From: Sphingobacteriales bacterium
Lineage (GTDB): Bacteria > Bacteroidota > Bacteroidia > Chitinophagales > Chitinophagaceae
NCBI GenBank assembly: GCA_024640385.1
Contig: JAHEFC010000010.1
Span: 1 to 21,104, forward strand
Direction: 5' to 3'
Length of the DNA stretch: 21,104 bases
Part shown: positions 9,401 through 16,702 of the stretch, in pieces
Numbering within the stretch: position 1 is the stretch's first letter
How the letters are laid out: every line of letters begins with the position of its first letter
Notes under the pieces: generated by a model
Seen by the model: only the letters and a program-made list of their open reading frames with translations
Told to the model about the DNA's origin: nothing
Databases searched by the model: none
Program-made: the position numbers and the translations under genes

Positions 9401-11427
9401 TCAACTTCAGCATTAGGGTCTTCCGACCTAATATCAGCATTAATTTGATTGTGATCGATATCTCCCTCAATATTTACCTGTTGGTAAGTATAGCCTGAAT
9501 AATCGGCACTATCTATATCAACTTTGAAACTGGCAACCATGGACTTTGGGTCATAACCTTTACCGTTAAGCGCAAGCGAACCATTGACCCTGCCAAGTGT
9601 GGTATCTTCAAGAACGGCGGCGAGGTCTAATTGCCTGAGGCTGGCTGTTATGTCGTAGACTGCTTTGTTCTTGTCCGCTTTTTCCTTAAGCGTTCCTTTG
9701 ATGGAAGCATTGCCATAAGAGCTTATAAGTTGCAGATCCGTATATATGTTCTGCAAGGAGCCCCTGTAAATACCTTTCAGGGCTATTTTTTCCGGGATAT
9801 AATGCAGCATGGAATCCGGTATGGTTCCTTTTGGCAGTAATGCCAGTATATCGTTCCTTGTGCTGCTCAGTTCATTGAGTCTGAGATCGATCACCATGCG
9901 GTCAACATCCGGCAGATTCTTCACGTTCGCACTTGCATTGATCCTTGTGGATGCTTCTTTAATGATCAGTTGCCTGATGTGCAGCTGATCAAGTGTTCCG
10001 TCGATGTTTGTGTTCAGTTGGATGGATTTGTTCAGGAGTGGGGTGAAGTATTTATTAGCCGCCAGCTCCGGCTTGAAGTAAATGGCTTCCCTGAGATTCA
10101 GGCCCGGGGTGCTCATGGTTGCCCTGATGCCGTAATTGTCTTGCCGACCCCTGGTCTTTAATATTTTCACATTTGCATTTGCAGTGAGCTGGTTTCCGGA
10201 AGTTTTCAGGAACAGGTTCTGTAGCTGTATGGCGGTGTCTGAATAACCAAACGTTCCCTTTAATTCCCTGACCATGAAACCGCCTGCTTCAGTGGCGGAA
10301 AGGTCATTGATTGTAGCTGCATAACTGTTGCCATCTGAACTGATCTTAGCTGCGTGAATATTGAGCGCGGCAATTCCCAGATGATGAAAATCAATAGACT
10401 TATTTTTCAGTTTTGGAAATGCGTTATCAGCGTATGTGATATTATTGTTTTCGATAGCGACAGAATCTATTTTAAAACGGAACGGCTTCGATGTGCTTGC
10501 AGCTGCTATGGTGGGTCCGGGTGTTTTTGAAGATCTTGTTTCTACATTGGTGGAATGATCCTTTAGTTTGATAAATCCTGCTACCAGCGATTGTTGCCCT
10601 GAACGGTAGTCGAGCCCTTTAGCATTCAGGCTATTTATGCCGGTAACAACAGTAATCGGTTCTCCGGAAACAGATTCAAACCTGATCGACGCTTTGGAAA
10701 TGCCAAGTGTATCTGATACGAACTGAAAACTTGCAGATGATGTAGATGTGTCAGAAGCTATTTCAACTTTTCCTGTTTGTTTCAGAACTGCGTTAACATT
10801 CAGTCCATCAGAAAAAATATATCCAGCATGAAAGATCATTTTTTCCAGATCAGATTTAGCCAGATCTGTTTTGAATTCGTTGATGTCGGCTTCGTATCTC
10901 TGTCCGGCATACTGATCGTCTAACAGGAATGAGACAGAATCGAGATGGATTTTTCCCAGTTTGATGGTAAATGCAGATGGTGTATTGCCAACAGGTTCTG
11001 GTTCGCCGGACGAAAATGCTTCCGGGATAAAGTCAAAATTGAACTCATCACTGCTGCTGTTGCGATACAGGTTCACCTGAACTCCCTGCATACTGATCTC
11101 ATTTAGTGTGATGTTTTTGAGCAACAACGCCTGCAGATCATATATAACATCTAACTGGTGTATGGAAAGCAAGCTTCTTTTTTCCTGATCTTCAAGGTAG
11201 ATGTCCCGGAAATGTATTCCGGTGCTTAATCCGATCCGGAAGCTGCCTATGGAAAGATTGGTGCGGAGTTTATTTCTGAGGTATTTCTCCCCCTGGTTTT
11301 TAACTACCTTTTGCCCATATGGTGTTGAGATGAATAGAACCAGGGAGATCAGCAGTAAAATGATTATGCCCAGCCCGATAGAAGCCCATTTCACAATTCT
11401 CCAGCCTGTATTCCTGTTATGAGCCAT
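6469..11427 (-). CDS. tamB: TamB, translocation and assembly module inner-membrane subunit
   Basis: This is a 1652-residue protein starting at ATG 11427. A single hydrophobic anchor lies at about residues 13-34 (IVKWASIGLGIIILLLISLV), followed at once by the STPYGQKVV segment common after the TamB signal anchor. A very long beta-rich body follows, with repeated short strands typical of the beta-taco fold that bridges inner and outer membranes. The C-terminal 450 or so residues match the TamB domain (formerly DUF490, PF04357): a GKITGRV-type strand region, LTGTYMLDDGEYELS-like repeats (here IGTYMLDDGEYEL), the KFKIEKGSVINWSGDP block, and a closing segment with LQVGLSKSFANNRLNVYVG. Tail residues are basic (RSSKKKSS). 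It is the first gene of the cluster and overlaps tamL, its barrel partner. Its length is within the wide range seen for Bacteroidota TamB. Confidence 0.95.
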   Translation of the reverse strand: MAHNRNTGWRIVKWASIGLGIIILLLISLVLFISTPYGQKVVKNQGEKYLRNKLRTNLSIGSFRIGLSTGIHFRDIYLEDQEKRSLLSIHQLDVIYDLQALLLKNITLNEISMQGVQVNLYRNSSSDEFNFDFIPEAFSSGEPEPVGNTPSAFTIKLGKIHLDSVSFLLDDQYAGQRYEADINEFKTDLAKSDLEKMIFHAGYIFSDGLNVNAVLKQTGKVEIASDTSTSSASFQFVSDTLGISKASIRFESVSGEPITVVTGINSLNAKGLDYRSGQQSLVAGFIKLKDHSTNVETRSSKTPGPTIAAASTSKPFRFKIDSVAIENNNITYADNAFPKLKNKSIDFHHLGIAALNIHAAKISSDGNSYAATINDLSATEAGGFMVRELKGTFGYSDTAIQLQNLFLKTSGNQLTANANVKILKTRGRQDNYGIRATMSTPGLNLREAIYFKPELAANKYFTPLLNKSIQLNTNIDGTLDQLHIRQLIIKEASTRINASANVKNLPDVDRMVIDLRLNELSSTRNDILALLPKGTIPDSMLHYIPEKIALKGIYRGSLQNIYTDLQLISSYGNASIKGTLKEKADKNKAVYDITASLRQLDLAAVLEDTTLGRVNGSLALNGKGYDPKSMVASFKVDIDSADYSGYTYQQVNIEGDIDHNQINADIRSEDPNAEVDGNFSVNLNEGSRALKTNTHIRHLDLNKLGFMLDTLALRGDITADFPMFDTSGITGKLLVSGTTVNYKGREINMDTLTIDARSNLDSQLLRINSPYTDINMPGRYRLQDLPAAVQTVINHYFLTDKSKDTIFHKDVDVYLRAKINIPDSVAVLIPGLRSIAPFDAISKLTTSSNELVFLAIIPSVKYGDTEIDTLVAGVTTYSTDGSHYENLKYGASLKKLTGPSYKLENSYLEGGAMKGIIDGSLAFLDENRMPRYKFPFVFTNDPQRPNIVIPDSLMINEKKWFVKKDNRIYLDTKHLSGSLLTIGNNETTIELKTSDHNPEGLPLELRINQFHIRDLSEILISDTALANGTINGHLDISSLTPLRFTTDIRIDSLEVLRSKLGNLRALVQQEEKGIYQVNTTLNNDHNDVSLVGTYNADEKNANLDLKVQNFHLGDLKPITDRYLADLDGNLKGELTINGSFEEPEIRGKINADSILAIYAMTGTYIRIPTSEFVFDENGMQLSELNITDSIGNVGKITGRVNSKDYRSFFADLKFNAKNFQIVGRRKMADQGIYGPTNADLNITVKGTQEMMTIEGKADVKDKSEFTYIYKSDVYDQIGESLVEFFDPSKPIDTSTVEKRRRSRLGFQLLMNMYIHITPASTVTIVLDELSGDHLKAKGNADLNFIMKPGGGKDLIGTYMLDDGEYELSIAGLVRKKFKIEKGSVINWSGDPLKGMMDITAKYETRIAAGELVNDIDHVPGIDKQKLNFDILIMLKNELLKPDISFKLDMDPKDQEAFNGVIYTRVKQINNIPAELNKQVMGVLAFNQFIAENPFSSFTSSGGDFQTQAFNTAGKMLTQELTDLVGKYVKDINIDFGLEQEKDYSTGQAIQRTDLQVGLSKSFANNRLNVYVGSTFALEGTNQASDALAGLAGDVTLEYQLTSDGKYRIKGYRLSDNEMVFQGSIVRTGVSFVVVLEFNKFKNMFRSSKKKSS

Positions 11428-11500
11428 AGATAATGGCTGTAAAAATAATCAATTGGACAGAAGGCTGTTGTGGCGGCACATTTTAAACAAGTGTCATAAA

Positions 11501-12016
11501 TCATGGTTTTCTTACCATATATACACAGTTCTGTCTTGTTGGTTCCCCGTAATACGCCACATCCTCAATGCCAATCAGTTCAGCACCAAGCTTTTCCATG
11601 GCTTTACGCGAGCGGATGTTATTTACACCAACATGGAAAATAATTGTATCAACAAACGAAAATACATGACGAATCATGAGGTCTTTGGCAGCCCTGTTAT
11701 AGCCTTTCCCCCAGGCAGACCTTCCAAAAAAAGTATATCCTATCTTGATCTCCTTTTTTTCGGGAACATGGTCATAATACCGTGAGCAACCTATAATTTC
11801 TCCCGACCCGGTATTCAGGATCAGGAATGCGCCACCGGATTCCATGGCTCCTTTGAAATAATTTGAGAATACTTCCTTTTTATACCGGTCCGGATTTGGG
11901 TGTTGCTCCCATACCAGGGGGTCCGATGCCACCAGGTAAAGCGCCTCGAAATCGTCGTTTTTAAGTGGCCTGAGCGTTACCAGTTCATTGTGTAAATGTG
12001 AGGGTTGAAGGTCCAT
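11501..12016 (-). CDS. GNAT-family N-acetyltransferase (RimJ/RimL type)
   Basis: This 171-residue single-domain protein starts at ATG 12016. Residues 11-30 (ELVTLRPLKNDDFEALYLVA) are the opening strand and helix of the Acetyltransf_3 (RimJ/RimL) subgroup. The acetyl-CoA pyrophosphate-binding motif A is at about 91-113, with GRSAWGKGYNRAA giving the R-x-x-x-G-x-G signature. Motif B is VNNIRSRKAMEKLGAELIG at 131-149, where N and S residues pair with the cofactor in this family. These enzymes move an acetyl group from acetyl-CoA to an amine of a protein or small molecule; the substrate here cannot be read from the sequence. It is divergent from the DinB-like gene and ends 73 bases before tamB on the same strand, so read-through into tamB is possible. 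No strong terminator is seen between them. Confidence 0.88.
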   Translation of the reverse strand: MDLQPSHLHNELVTLRPLKNDDFEALYLVASDPLVWEQHPNPDRYKKEVFSNYFKGAMESGGAFLILNTGSGEIIGCSRYYDHVPEKKEIKIGYTFFGRSAWGKGYNRAAKDLMIRHVFSFVDTIIFHVGVNNIRSRKAMEKLGAELIGIEDVAYYGEPTRQNCVYMVRKP

Positions 12017-12034
12017 ATGTGTAAAATAAATGCA

Positions 12035-12117
12035 TTAATTCCGGATTCCGGATTGCGGATTCCGGATAAATAAGCCAATCCGGAATTCGGAATTCGGAAT
12101 CCGTAATCCGGAATTAA
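12035..12117. repeat. large imperfect hairpin built of 7-bp units, between GNAT and DinB genes
   Basis: The left arm (12035-12067) and right arm (12085-12117) pair over 33 positions with two mismatches (12048/12104 and 12055/12097) and two G-T wobbles, leaving a loop of about 17 bases. Each arm is a tandem of 7-bp units. The left arm has attccgg at 12038, 12045 and 12059, with attgcgg at 12052. The right side has aatccgg at 12077 and 12105, aattcgg at 12084 and 12091, and aatccgt at 12098. It fills nearly the whole space between two divergent start codons. Confidence 0.9.
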
Positions 12118-12122
12118 CTTTG
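12093..12122 (+). promoter_or_regulatory. candidate Bacteroidota promoter for the DinB-like gene
   Basis: TAACTTTG at 12115-12122 matches the TAnnTTTG -7 element exactly. At 19 bases upstream there is TTC (12093-12095) rather than the usual TTG. The element lies 21 bases before the ATG at 12144, the same distance as at the other good promoter in this window. Its first bases lie inside the right arm of the hairpin, so structure and promoter overlap. Confidence 0.5.
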
Positions 12123-12143
12123 GGGATCTTAAAATTGAATCCT

Positions 12144-12674
12144 ATGTCAAGTTCATTTCTTTCGAGTGCGATCCGGGAATTCCAGCGATACAGAACACTG
12201 GGCGAAAAAGCAATGGAGCAGATCCCTGATGATAAGCTATTCTGGCAGTACAATCCGGAGTCAAACAGTGTGGCAATCATAGTAAAACATCTTACCGGAA
12301 ATATGCTTTCACGGTGGACGGATATCTTCAATACGGACGGTGAAAAAGAATGGAGAAAAAGGGATGAAGAATTTGTTAATGATATCAGTTCTAGAAATGA
12401 ATTGCTGGCCCTGTGGAATAAGGGCTGGGACCGGGTTTTTGAGACCTTGAATTCGCTGACGGAATCAGACCTGGAGAAAACAATTTATATCAGGGGAGAA
12501 GCTCACTCAGTAATTGAAGCCATTCACCGTCAACTGGCACATTACCCCTCCCACGTTGGGCAGATCATTTATATAGGGAAGATGATCAATGATTCGAACT
12601 GGACATCACTATCCATTCCCCGGAATCATTCTGACAATTTTAACCGGGACATGTTTTCGAAAGGGAAACAATAG
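12144..12674 (+). CDS. DinB-superfamily protein, DUF1572 type
   Basis: This is a 176-residue protein from ATG 12144. An in-frame TTG at 12120 would add eight residues, but it lies inside the candidate -7 element, and family members usually begin as here with MSSSFL then a helix. DinB proteins are four-helix bundles with a metal site made of three His. The visible candidates are His49 (IVKHLTGN), His133 and His137 (AHYPSHVGQ), in the expected order and HxxxH spacing. The W and F of DDKLFWQYNPESNS are also typical of the DUF1572 subgroup. Members of the superfamily include thiol-dependent transferases and DNA-damage-induced proteins; the reaction here is unknown. It ends three bases from the convergent lysozyme-inhibitor gene. 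Confidence 0.85.
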   Translation: MSSSFLSSAIREFQRYRTLGEKAMEQIPDDKLFWQYNPESNSVAIIVKHLTGNMLSRWTDIFNTDGEKEWRKRDEEFVNDISSRNELLALWNKGWDRVFETLNSLTESDLEKTIYIRGEAHSVIEAIHRQLAHYPSHVGQIIYIGKMINDSNWTSLSIPRNHSDNFNRDMFSKGKQ

Positions 12675-12677
12675 GGA

Positions 12678-13322
12678 TCAGTTCAATCTGGATGATTTTA
12701 CAACCAATTGGTACATTGCTTCACCCGGCACCATCTTGTAGACGATCGTTCTTTTTGTGCCTTTATCCGATTTTACAGGAAAGGCTCTGATCAGTTCGTT
12801 GTTGACGATATCAAACTCATCGTGCCCTTCATAGCCTTCAAAGTTCCCGCCTTTGGCCATGTCTTTTTCTGACACTTCGGGCAGGTTCACCATACCCAGT
12901 GACTTGTCTTTTAAACTCGCGTAAGCTCGCAGGTTGCCATAGCTTCCCGATCCGGCTGCTGTGGTGAATATGTACAATTCATCGAAGCCGTTGTTATCAA
13001 GGTCTGCCAGCATCACTTTGCTTACGGGATCTATATCGGATGCAGTGAATTCAGATTTTTGGTCATCAGCAAAACGAACCATGATATCACTTAAACTCAT
13101 GCCCCTGGGATGAGATTCTTCAAACAGGAAAACCTTACCGGTTTTGGATTTGAATTCTTTCACGGGCGGGGGCAGCGGAGGCTCAGGAGGAGCAGGAGAT
13201 TCCGGTTGTGCAGGCTCCGGTGGAGCCTGTGCCGTTGCTGTTTTTTCTTTCTGACTGTCCTGGTTATTACAGGCAAGAATACCAAGACTCATCACTGCTG
13301 TGATCAATATGATTATTTTCAT
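12678..13322 (-). CDS. lipoprotein with PliI-type lysozyme-inhibitor domain
   Basis: This 214-residue protein starts at ATG 13322. Residues 1-18 are a lipoprotein signal (lipobox ILAC, Cys18), followed by a polar stretch and a Pro/Glu/Ala linker at about 32-53 that would hold the domain away from the membrane. The C-terminal domain (about 60-210) resembles PliI, the periplasmic inhibitor of invertebrate-type lysozyme. It has the DLDNNGFDEL block at 107-116, the SGSYG loop at 125-129 that in PliI enters the lysozyme active site, and GYEGHDEF at 163-170 followed by the IRAFPVK strand. The family role is protection of peptidoglycan from host or predator lysozymes. Bacterial PliI was described as a soluble periplasmic protein; lipid anchoring plus a linker is the notable difference. 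The recognition rests on recalled family motifs. Confidence 0.75.
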   Translation of the reverse strand: MKIIILITAVMSLGILACNNQDSQKEKTATAQAPPEPAQPESPAPPEPPLPPPVKEFKSKTGKVFLFEESHPRGMSLSDIMVRFADDQKSEFTASDIDPVSKVMLADLDNNGFDELYIFTTAAGSGSYGNLRAYASLKDKSLGMVNLPEVSEKDMAKGGNFEGYEGHDEFDIVNNELIRAFPVKSDKGTKRTIVYKMVPGEAMYQLVVKSSRLN

Positions 13323-13342
13323 CTAATTAGTTTTATCTGTAT

Positions 13343-13374
13343 TCAAGTTAGAGCATTACATAAAAATTCTGCAA
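13343..13374 (-). promoter_or_regulatory. weak candidate promoter for the PliI-like gene
   Basis: On the minus strand TTG (complement of 13372-13374) is followed after 21 bases by TAACTTGA (complement of 13343-13350). This is one step short of a full TAnnTTTG match and lies 20 bases before the ATG. The TTG comes from the first unit of the 7-bp repeat array. Confidence 0.35.
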
Positions 13375-13412
13375 CCTGCAACCTGTAACCTGTAACCTGC
13401 AACCTGCTACCT
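13371..13412. repeat. six-unit 7-bp tandem repeat array downstream of the tricorn gene
   Basis: Six consecutive units are visible: gcaacct, gcaacct, gtaacct, gtaacct, gcaacct, gctacct. The stop codon of the tricorn-like gene (TAG, complement of 13407-13409) lies within the last unit. A sister array lies beyond the other end of the same gene. Confidence 0.92.
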
Positions 13413-16400
13413 CGGTCTCCTATACCTCACCGGTGCCGCAGGCTCGGGTTTCAATTTGATGCCCTCAGTTGGCAGTAATTTCAATGCTTCCTGTACGGCT
13501 CTTTCCAGTTGCGGGTCACGGCCTTCAGCTATTTCTTTGGGGTCATGGAACACTTCAATATCAGGCGATATGCCCTTTCCTTCCACTGCCCAGTTCCCAT
13601 CCGTATCAAAGAATCCGCCGCGGGGTGCTACCATTCGGCCTCCGTCAATAAATGGCGGGGTATCCCAGGTGCCTACCAATCCGCCCCAGGTGCGTGTTCC
13701 CACCAATGGCCCTAATTTCATTTTTTGGAACATGTAAGGGAGCAGATCTCCCCCCGAACCTGCATTTTCATTGATCACCATCACCTTCGGCCCCCAAATG
13801 CCTGCCATCGGCGTTGTGGATACTTTATGTCCCTCCACACGATTATTGAAATAGCCCTGCAGTTTTCTTGACATGATGTCTATCATGTAGTCGGCTGCGG
13901 AGCCGCCGCCATTATTTCTTTCATCTATCACCGCGCCTTGTTTGTCTTGCTGCGAAAAATAATACCGGTTGAAATAAGTGTAACCAGGCTGTCCCGTGTT
14001 TGGTACATAAACATAGGCAAGCTTGCCGCCTGAAAGTTGCTCTACTTTTATTCGGTTGCCTTCCACCCATGCCCTTGATCTCAAACCCGCTTCGCTTGGA
14101 ATGGGTACTACAGTCACCAGCCTTGATCCTTCAACAACAGGTTTGCTGCTAACCCTTATGCGTACCTGCCGTCCCGATCTGCCTTCGAACAAACTGTAAA
14201 TATTCATGTCTGCTGTCAGCGGTCTGCCATCCACTTCAAGTAAATAGTCACCTTCTTTTACATCGATACCCGGTCCGCTTAGCGGTGATCTTAATTCGGG
14301 GTTCCAGTTCTCGCCGGTATAGATCTTTTTTATTTTGACAAAGCCCTTGTCCATTTCATAGTCTGCTCCCAGTAGTCCGCCAGGGATAGTGGGAACGTCT
14401 GGAAAGTCTCCGCCGGATGTATAGGAATGTCCTACAGCAACTTCTCCACCCAAAATGTCAATGATATAGTTGAGGTCCGAGCGATGTTTGACATGGGAGA
14501 CCCAGGGCTTATACCAGTTATAAACATCATTCCAAGGTGCACCGTGTACATTGTTGACATAAAGAAAATCGCGCTGATAACGCCAGCCTTCCCGGAATAT
14601 CTGTTCAGCTTCTTTCTGTGGGTCTACATACACTCTCATGCCATCCGTGTTCAACCTGCCTTCTCCCGGTTTTGCAGGTCCGCCGGTTGAATTCACCATG
14701 AACCAGTTTGATCCGATTCTGTATAATACAGTTTTACGATCACCGCTTGCAGCAGCTGTCAATACATTTCTTGAAAATTCAATTGATTTTTTGTCCTTGG
14801 TGCTGTAGCGGTGCAATAATGATCCTGTTTCATTCGGTACCTGTTCCAGAACAAATACCTGCCCTTCAGGACCCGCAACCAATCCTGTATAATTTCTCAG
14901 GGGCATGTCGGTGGCTATGATCCTTTGACTGATATCTTCAAAGTCAATATCGGTTCTGCTGGCCGAAGGTTTTGCCGTAGCTGATTTTGATGAGTCTTTG
15001 GTAACGGGCTCTGTTGTCTTTATGGATTCCTCGTCACTTTTTGGCAACAAGGGCGACGGTGTGGACTTATTTAATACCGCTATATAAAGCCCACGTGTAA
15101 CCGGATAATTGTATGAGCTCATATCAAGCCAGCCCGTGCCCAGCGCATAGTCTGTGCTGGCGAGAAAGTAAAGGTATTTCCCGGTTTCATCCCACTGCGG
15201 ATCTATGGCATCGGCCAATGAATTGGTAATGGCCGTGTTTTTCCCTGTTTCAATATTATAGACCATGATGGATTTGAACTGATTCTCCTGGATCTGCGCA
15301 TAAGCGATCCATCTGCTGTCTGGCGACCAGGATGGCTTCAACGAACGATTCGGATGTGCGAGTCTGTCAGTAGCCACCAGTTTAGGCGTTCCGGTTGCCA
15401 GGTCAACGATCCATAAATTGTAGTCAGTATCAGTAAAAGCGATGTATTTCGAATCGGGTGACCAGGAGGGATAGTAGTAGAATTTCTTATTGGGGATCGG
15501 GTAGGTTTTTTGATTCTGGCCCCATTGATCTGCCACCACGAGATTGTATTCGCCGCTGGCATCTGAGAACCAGGCAATGCGGCTTCCGTCATTGGACCAG
15601 GCGGGGTAGCGGTCTGCTGCGGCGGGATTGTTTGAAATATTCCGCCAGTCACCATTTTCTTTTGGTACGGAGAAGATCTCCCCGCGCGATTCAAAAAGGG
15701 CTCTTTTGCCCGTTGGAGAAATATTGGCATTCTGAAGATTGGCCCCATTGATATTATTCCATCTTGCACGGCCCCAGTTCATGTCCCCTCTAACGTTTAT
15801 GGTTAACTGCCGGGCTTTCCCTGAAGCTATATCGTAACTGTGCAGGTAGCCGCCTTGTTCATATACCAACAGGCCATTTCCTGCGGCTAGATTTTTAACA
15901 TCGAAGTCTTTATGAAAACTGATCTGCTTTTGTGTTTTTGTTTTAGGATCATAGCTCCAGACATTATTGGCATAATCCTGCTCAGACAAAAAATATACAA
16001 TGCCTTTAGCCCAAACCGGCGAAGTATGGCGCTCTTTATCGCCCTGAACGGTCTTGGTGGTCTGAAGTGTTTTCAGGTTGGTGATCCATATTGGATTGGC
16101 CTGTCCGCCACGGTAGTTCCTCCATTCGGGATCCCAGAACTGGTAAGGCTGATAGGCCATGGTTGTTCCATCTTCTGATAAAGAACCAACATAACCGAAG
16201 GGTAAGCTCAGCGCTTCAGGGTTGCCTCCTTCCAGGGATACTTTATAGAATTTACTGGTTACAGTGGGATAGCCTTCCCTGCCGGAAGTAAATATCACAT
16301 TTTTGCTGTCAGGCGTCCAGCATTGTACAATATCGCTGCCAGGATGCCAGGTAAGTCTTTTGGGTTCACCGCCATCTGCCGGGATCACAAACACATCAGT

Positions 16401-16667
16401 ATTCCCATCGTATTGGCCGGTAAATGCGATCCATTTTCCATCGGGGCTGAAGCGGGGATTGGACTCCGTGCCCACAGCGCTTGTCATTCTTACGGCATCA
16501 CCACCATTAATATCTACTTTCCAAAGATCATCTGCATGTACAAACACAATGGAATTACTGTTAACGGTTGGTTGCCTTAGAAGCCTTGTTCCCTGTGAAA
16601 ATGCAGTGGTGAAGATCAAGAGCAATGAAGCAGTATAGATTGCTTTTTTAGCAAGATGGATGAACAT
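13407..16667 (-). CDS. secreted tricorn-like S41 serine protease
   Basis: This 1086-residue protein starts at ATG 16667. A longer in-frame start at 16784 would translate the upstream repeat array and overlap the LOG gene, and it would bury the signal peptide, so it is rejected. Signal peptide: residues 1-24 (AFS/Q). Residues about 30-540 hold PD40/beta-propeller blades (FSPDGKWIAF, WSPDSKYIAF, WSPDSRWIAY). A low-complexity Ser/Lys/Thr linker lies at about 541-575. A second propeller-like and helical region follows, then a PDZ domain (about 770-860) and the S41 catalytic domain (about 875-1040). Putative catalytic residues are His747 (AVGHSY), Ser971 (NAGSGGD) and Glu1029 (AVEGKGISPD). The 58-residue Ser-Glu spacing equals that of archaeal tricorn, while the usual Ser before His is Gly746. 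The family degrades peptides; signal peptide means this one acts in the periplasm or outside. Confidence 0.9.
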   Translation of the reverse strand: MFIHLAKKAIYTASLLLIFTTAFSQGTRLLRQPTVNSNSIVFVHADDLWKVDINGGDAVRMTSAVGTESNPRFSPDGKWIAFTGQYDGNTDVFVIPADGGEPKRLTWHPGSDIVQCWTPDSKNVIFTSGREGYPTVTSKFYKVSLEGGNPEALSLPFGYVGSLSEDGTTMAYQPYQFWDPEWRNYRGGQANPIWITNLKTLQTTKTVQGDKERHTSPVWAKGIVYFLSEQDYANNVWSYDPKTKTQKQISFHKDFDVKNLAAGNGLLVYEQGGYLHSYDIASGKARQLTINVRGDMNWGRARWNNINGANLQNANISPTGKRALFESRGEIFSVPKENGDWRNISNNPAAADRYPAWSNDGSRIAWFSDASGEYNLVVADQWGQNQKTYPIPNKKFYYYPSWSPDSKYIAFTDTDYNLWIVDLATGTPKLVATDRLAHPNRSLKPSWSPDSRWIAYAQIQENQFKSIMVYNIETGKNTAITNSLADAIDPQWDETGKYLYFLASTDYALGTGWLDMSSYNYPVTRGLYIAVLNKSTPSPLLPKSDEESIKTTEPVTKDSSKSATAKPSASRTDIDFEDISQRIIATDMPLRNYTGLVAGPEGQVFVLEQVPNETGSLLHRYSTKDKKSIEFSRNVLTAAASGDRKTVLYRIGSNWFMVNSTGGPAKPGEGRLNTDGMRVYVDPQKEAEQIFREGWRYQRDFLYVNNVHGAPWNDVYNWYKPWVSHVKHRSDLNYIIDILGGEVAVGHSYTSGGDFPDVPTIPGGLLGADYEMDKGFVKIKKIYTGENWNPELRSPLSGPGIDVKEGDYLLEVDGRPLTADMNIYSLFEGRSGRQVRIRVSSKPVVEGSRLVTVVPIPSEAGLRSRAWVEGNRIKVEQLSGGKLAYVYVPNTGQPGYTYFNRYYFSQQDKQGAVIDERNNGGGSAADYMIDIMSRKLQGYFNNRVEGHKVSTTPMAGIWGPKVMVINENAGSGGDLLPYMFQKMKLGPLVGTRTWGGLVGTWDTPPFIDGGRMVAPRGGFFDTDGNWAVEGKGISPDIEVFHDPKEIAEGRDPQLERAVQEALKLLPTEGIKLKPEPAAPVRYRRPR

Positions 16668-16702
16668 ACAAGTAGCTATTTGTTCTAATATAAGAAACAA
16701 TC

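Noticed and set aside
12120..12143. Upstream TTG start for the DinB-like gene
   Set aside because: It lies inside the candidate -7 promoter element, so it would not be on the transcript; the ATG at 12144 fits the family start.
12035..12331. 98-residue minus-strand ORF over the GNAT/DinB gap
   Set aside because: Its C-terminal part is translated hairpin repeat and the rest is antisense to the DinB-like gene; no family resemblance.
13371..13412. CRISPR-like array
   Set aside because: Units are 7 bp with no spacers, and no cas genes are in the window.
15338..15769. 143-residue minus-strand ORF in another frame of the tricorn gene
   Set aside because: It overlaps the beta-propeller coding region in a different frame with low-complexity composition.
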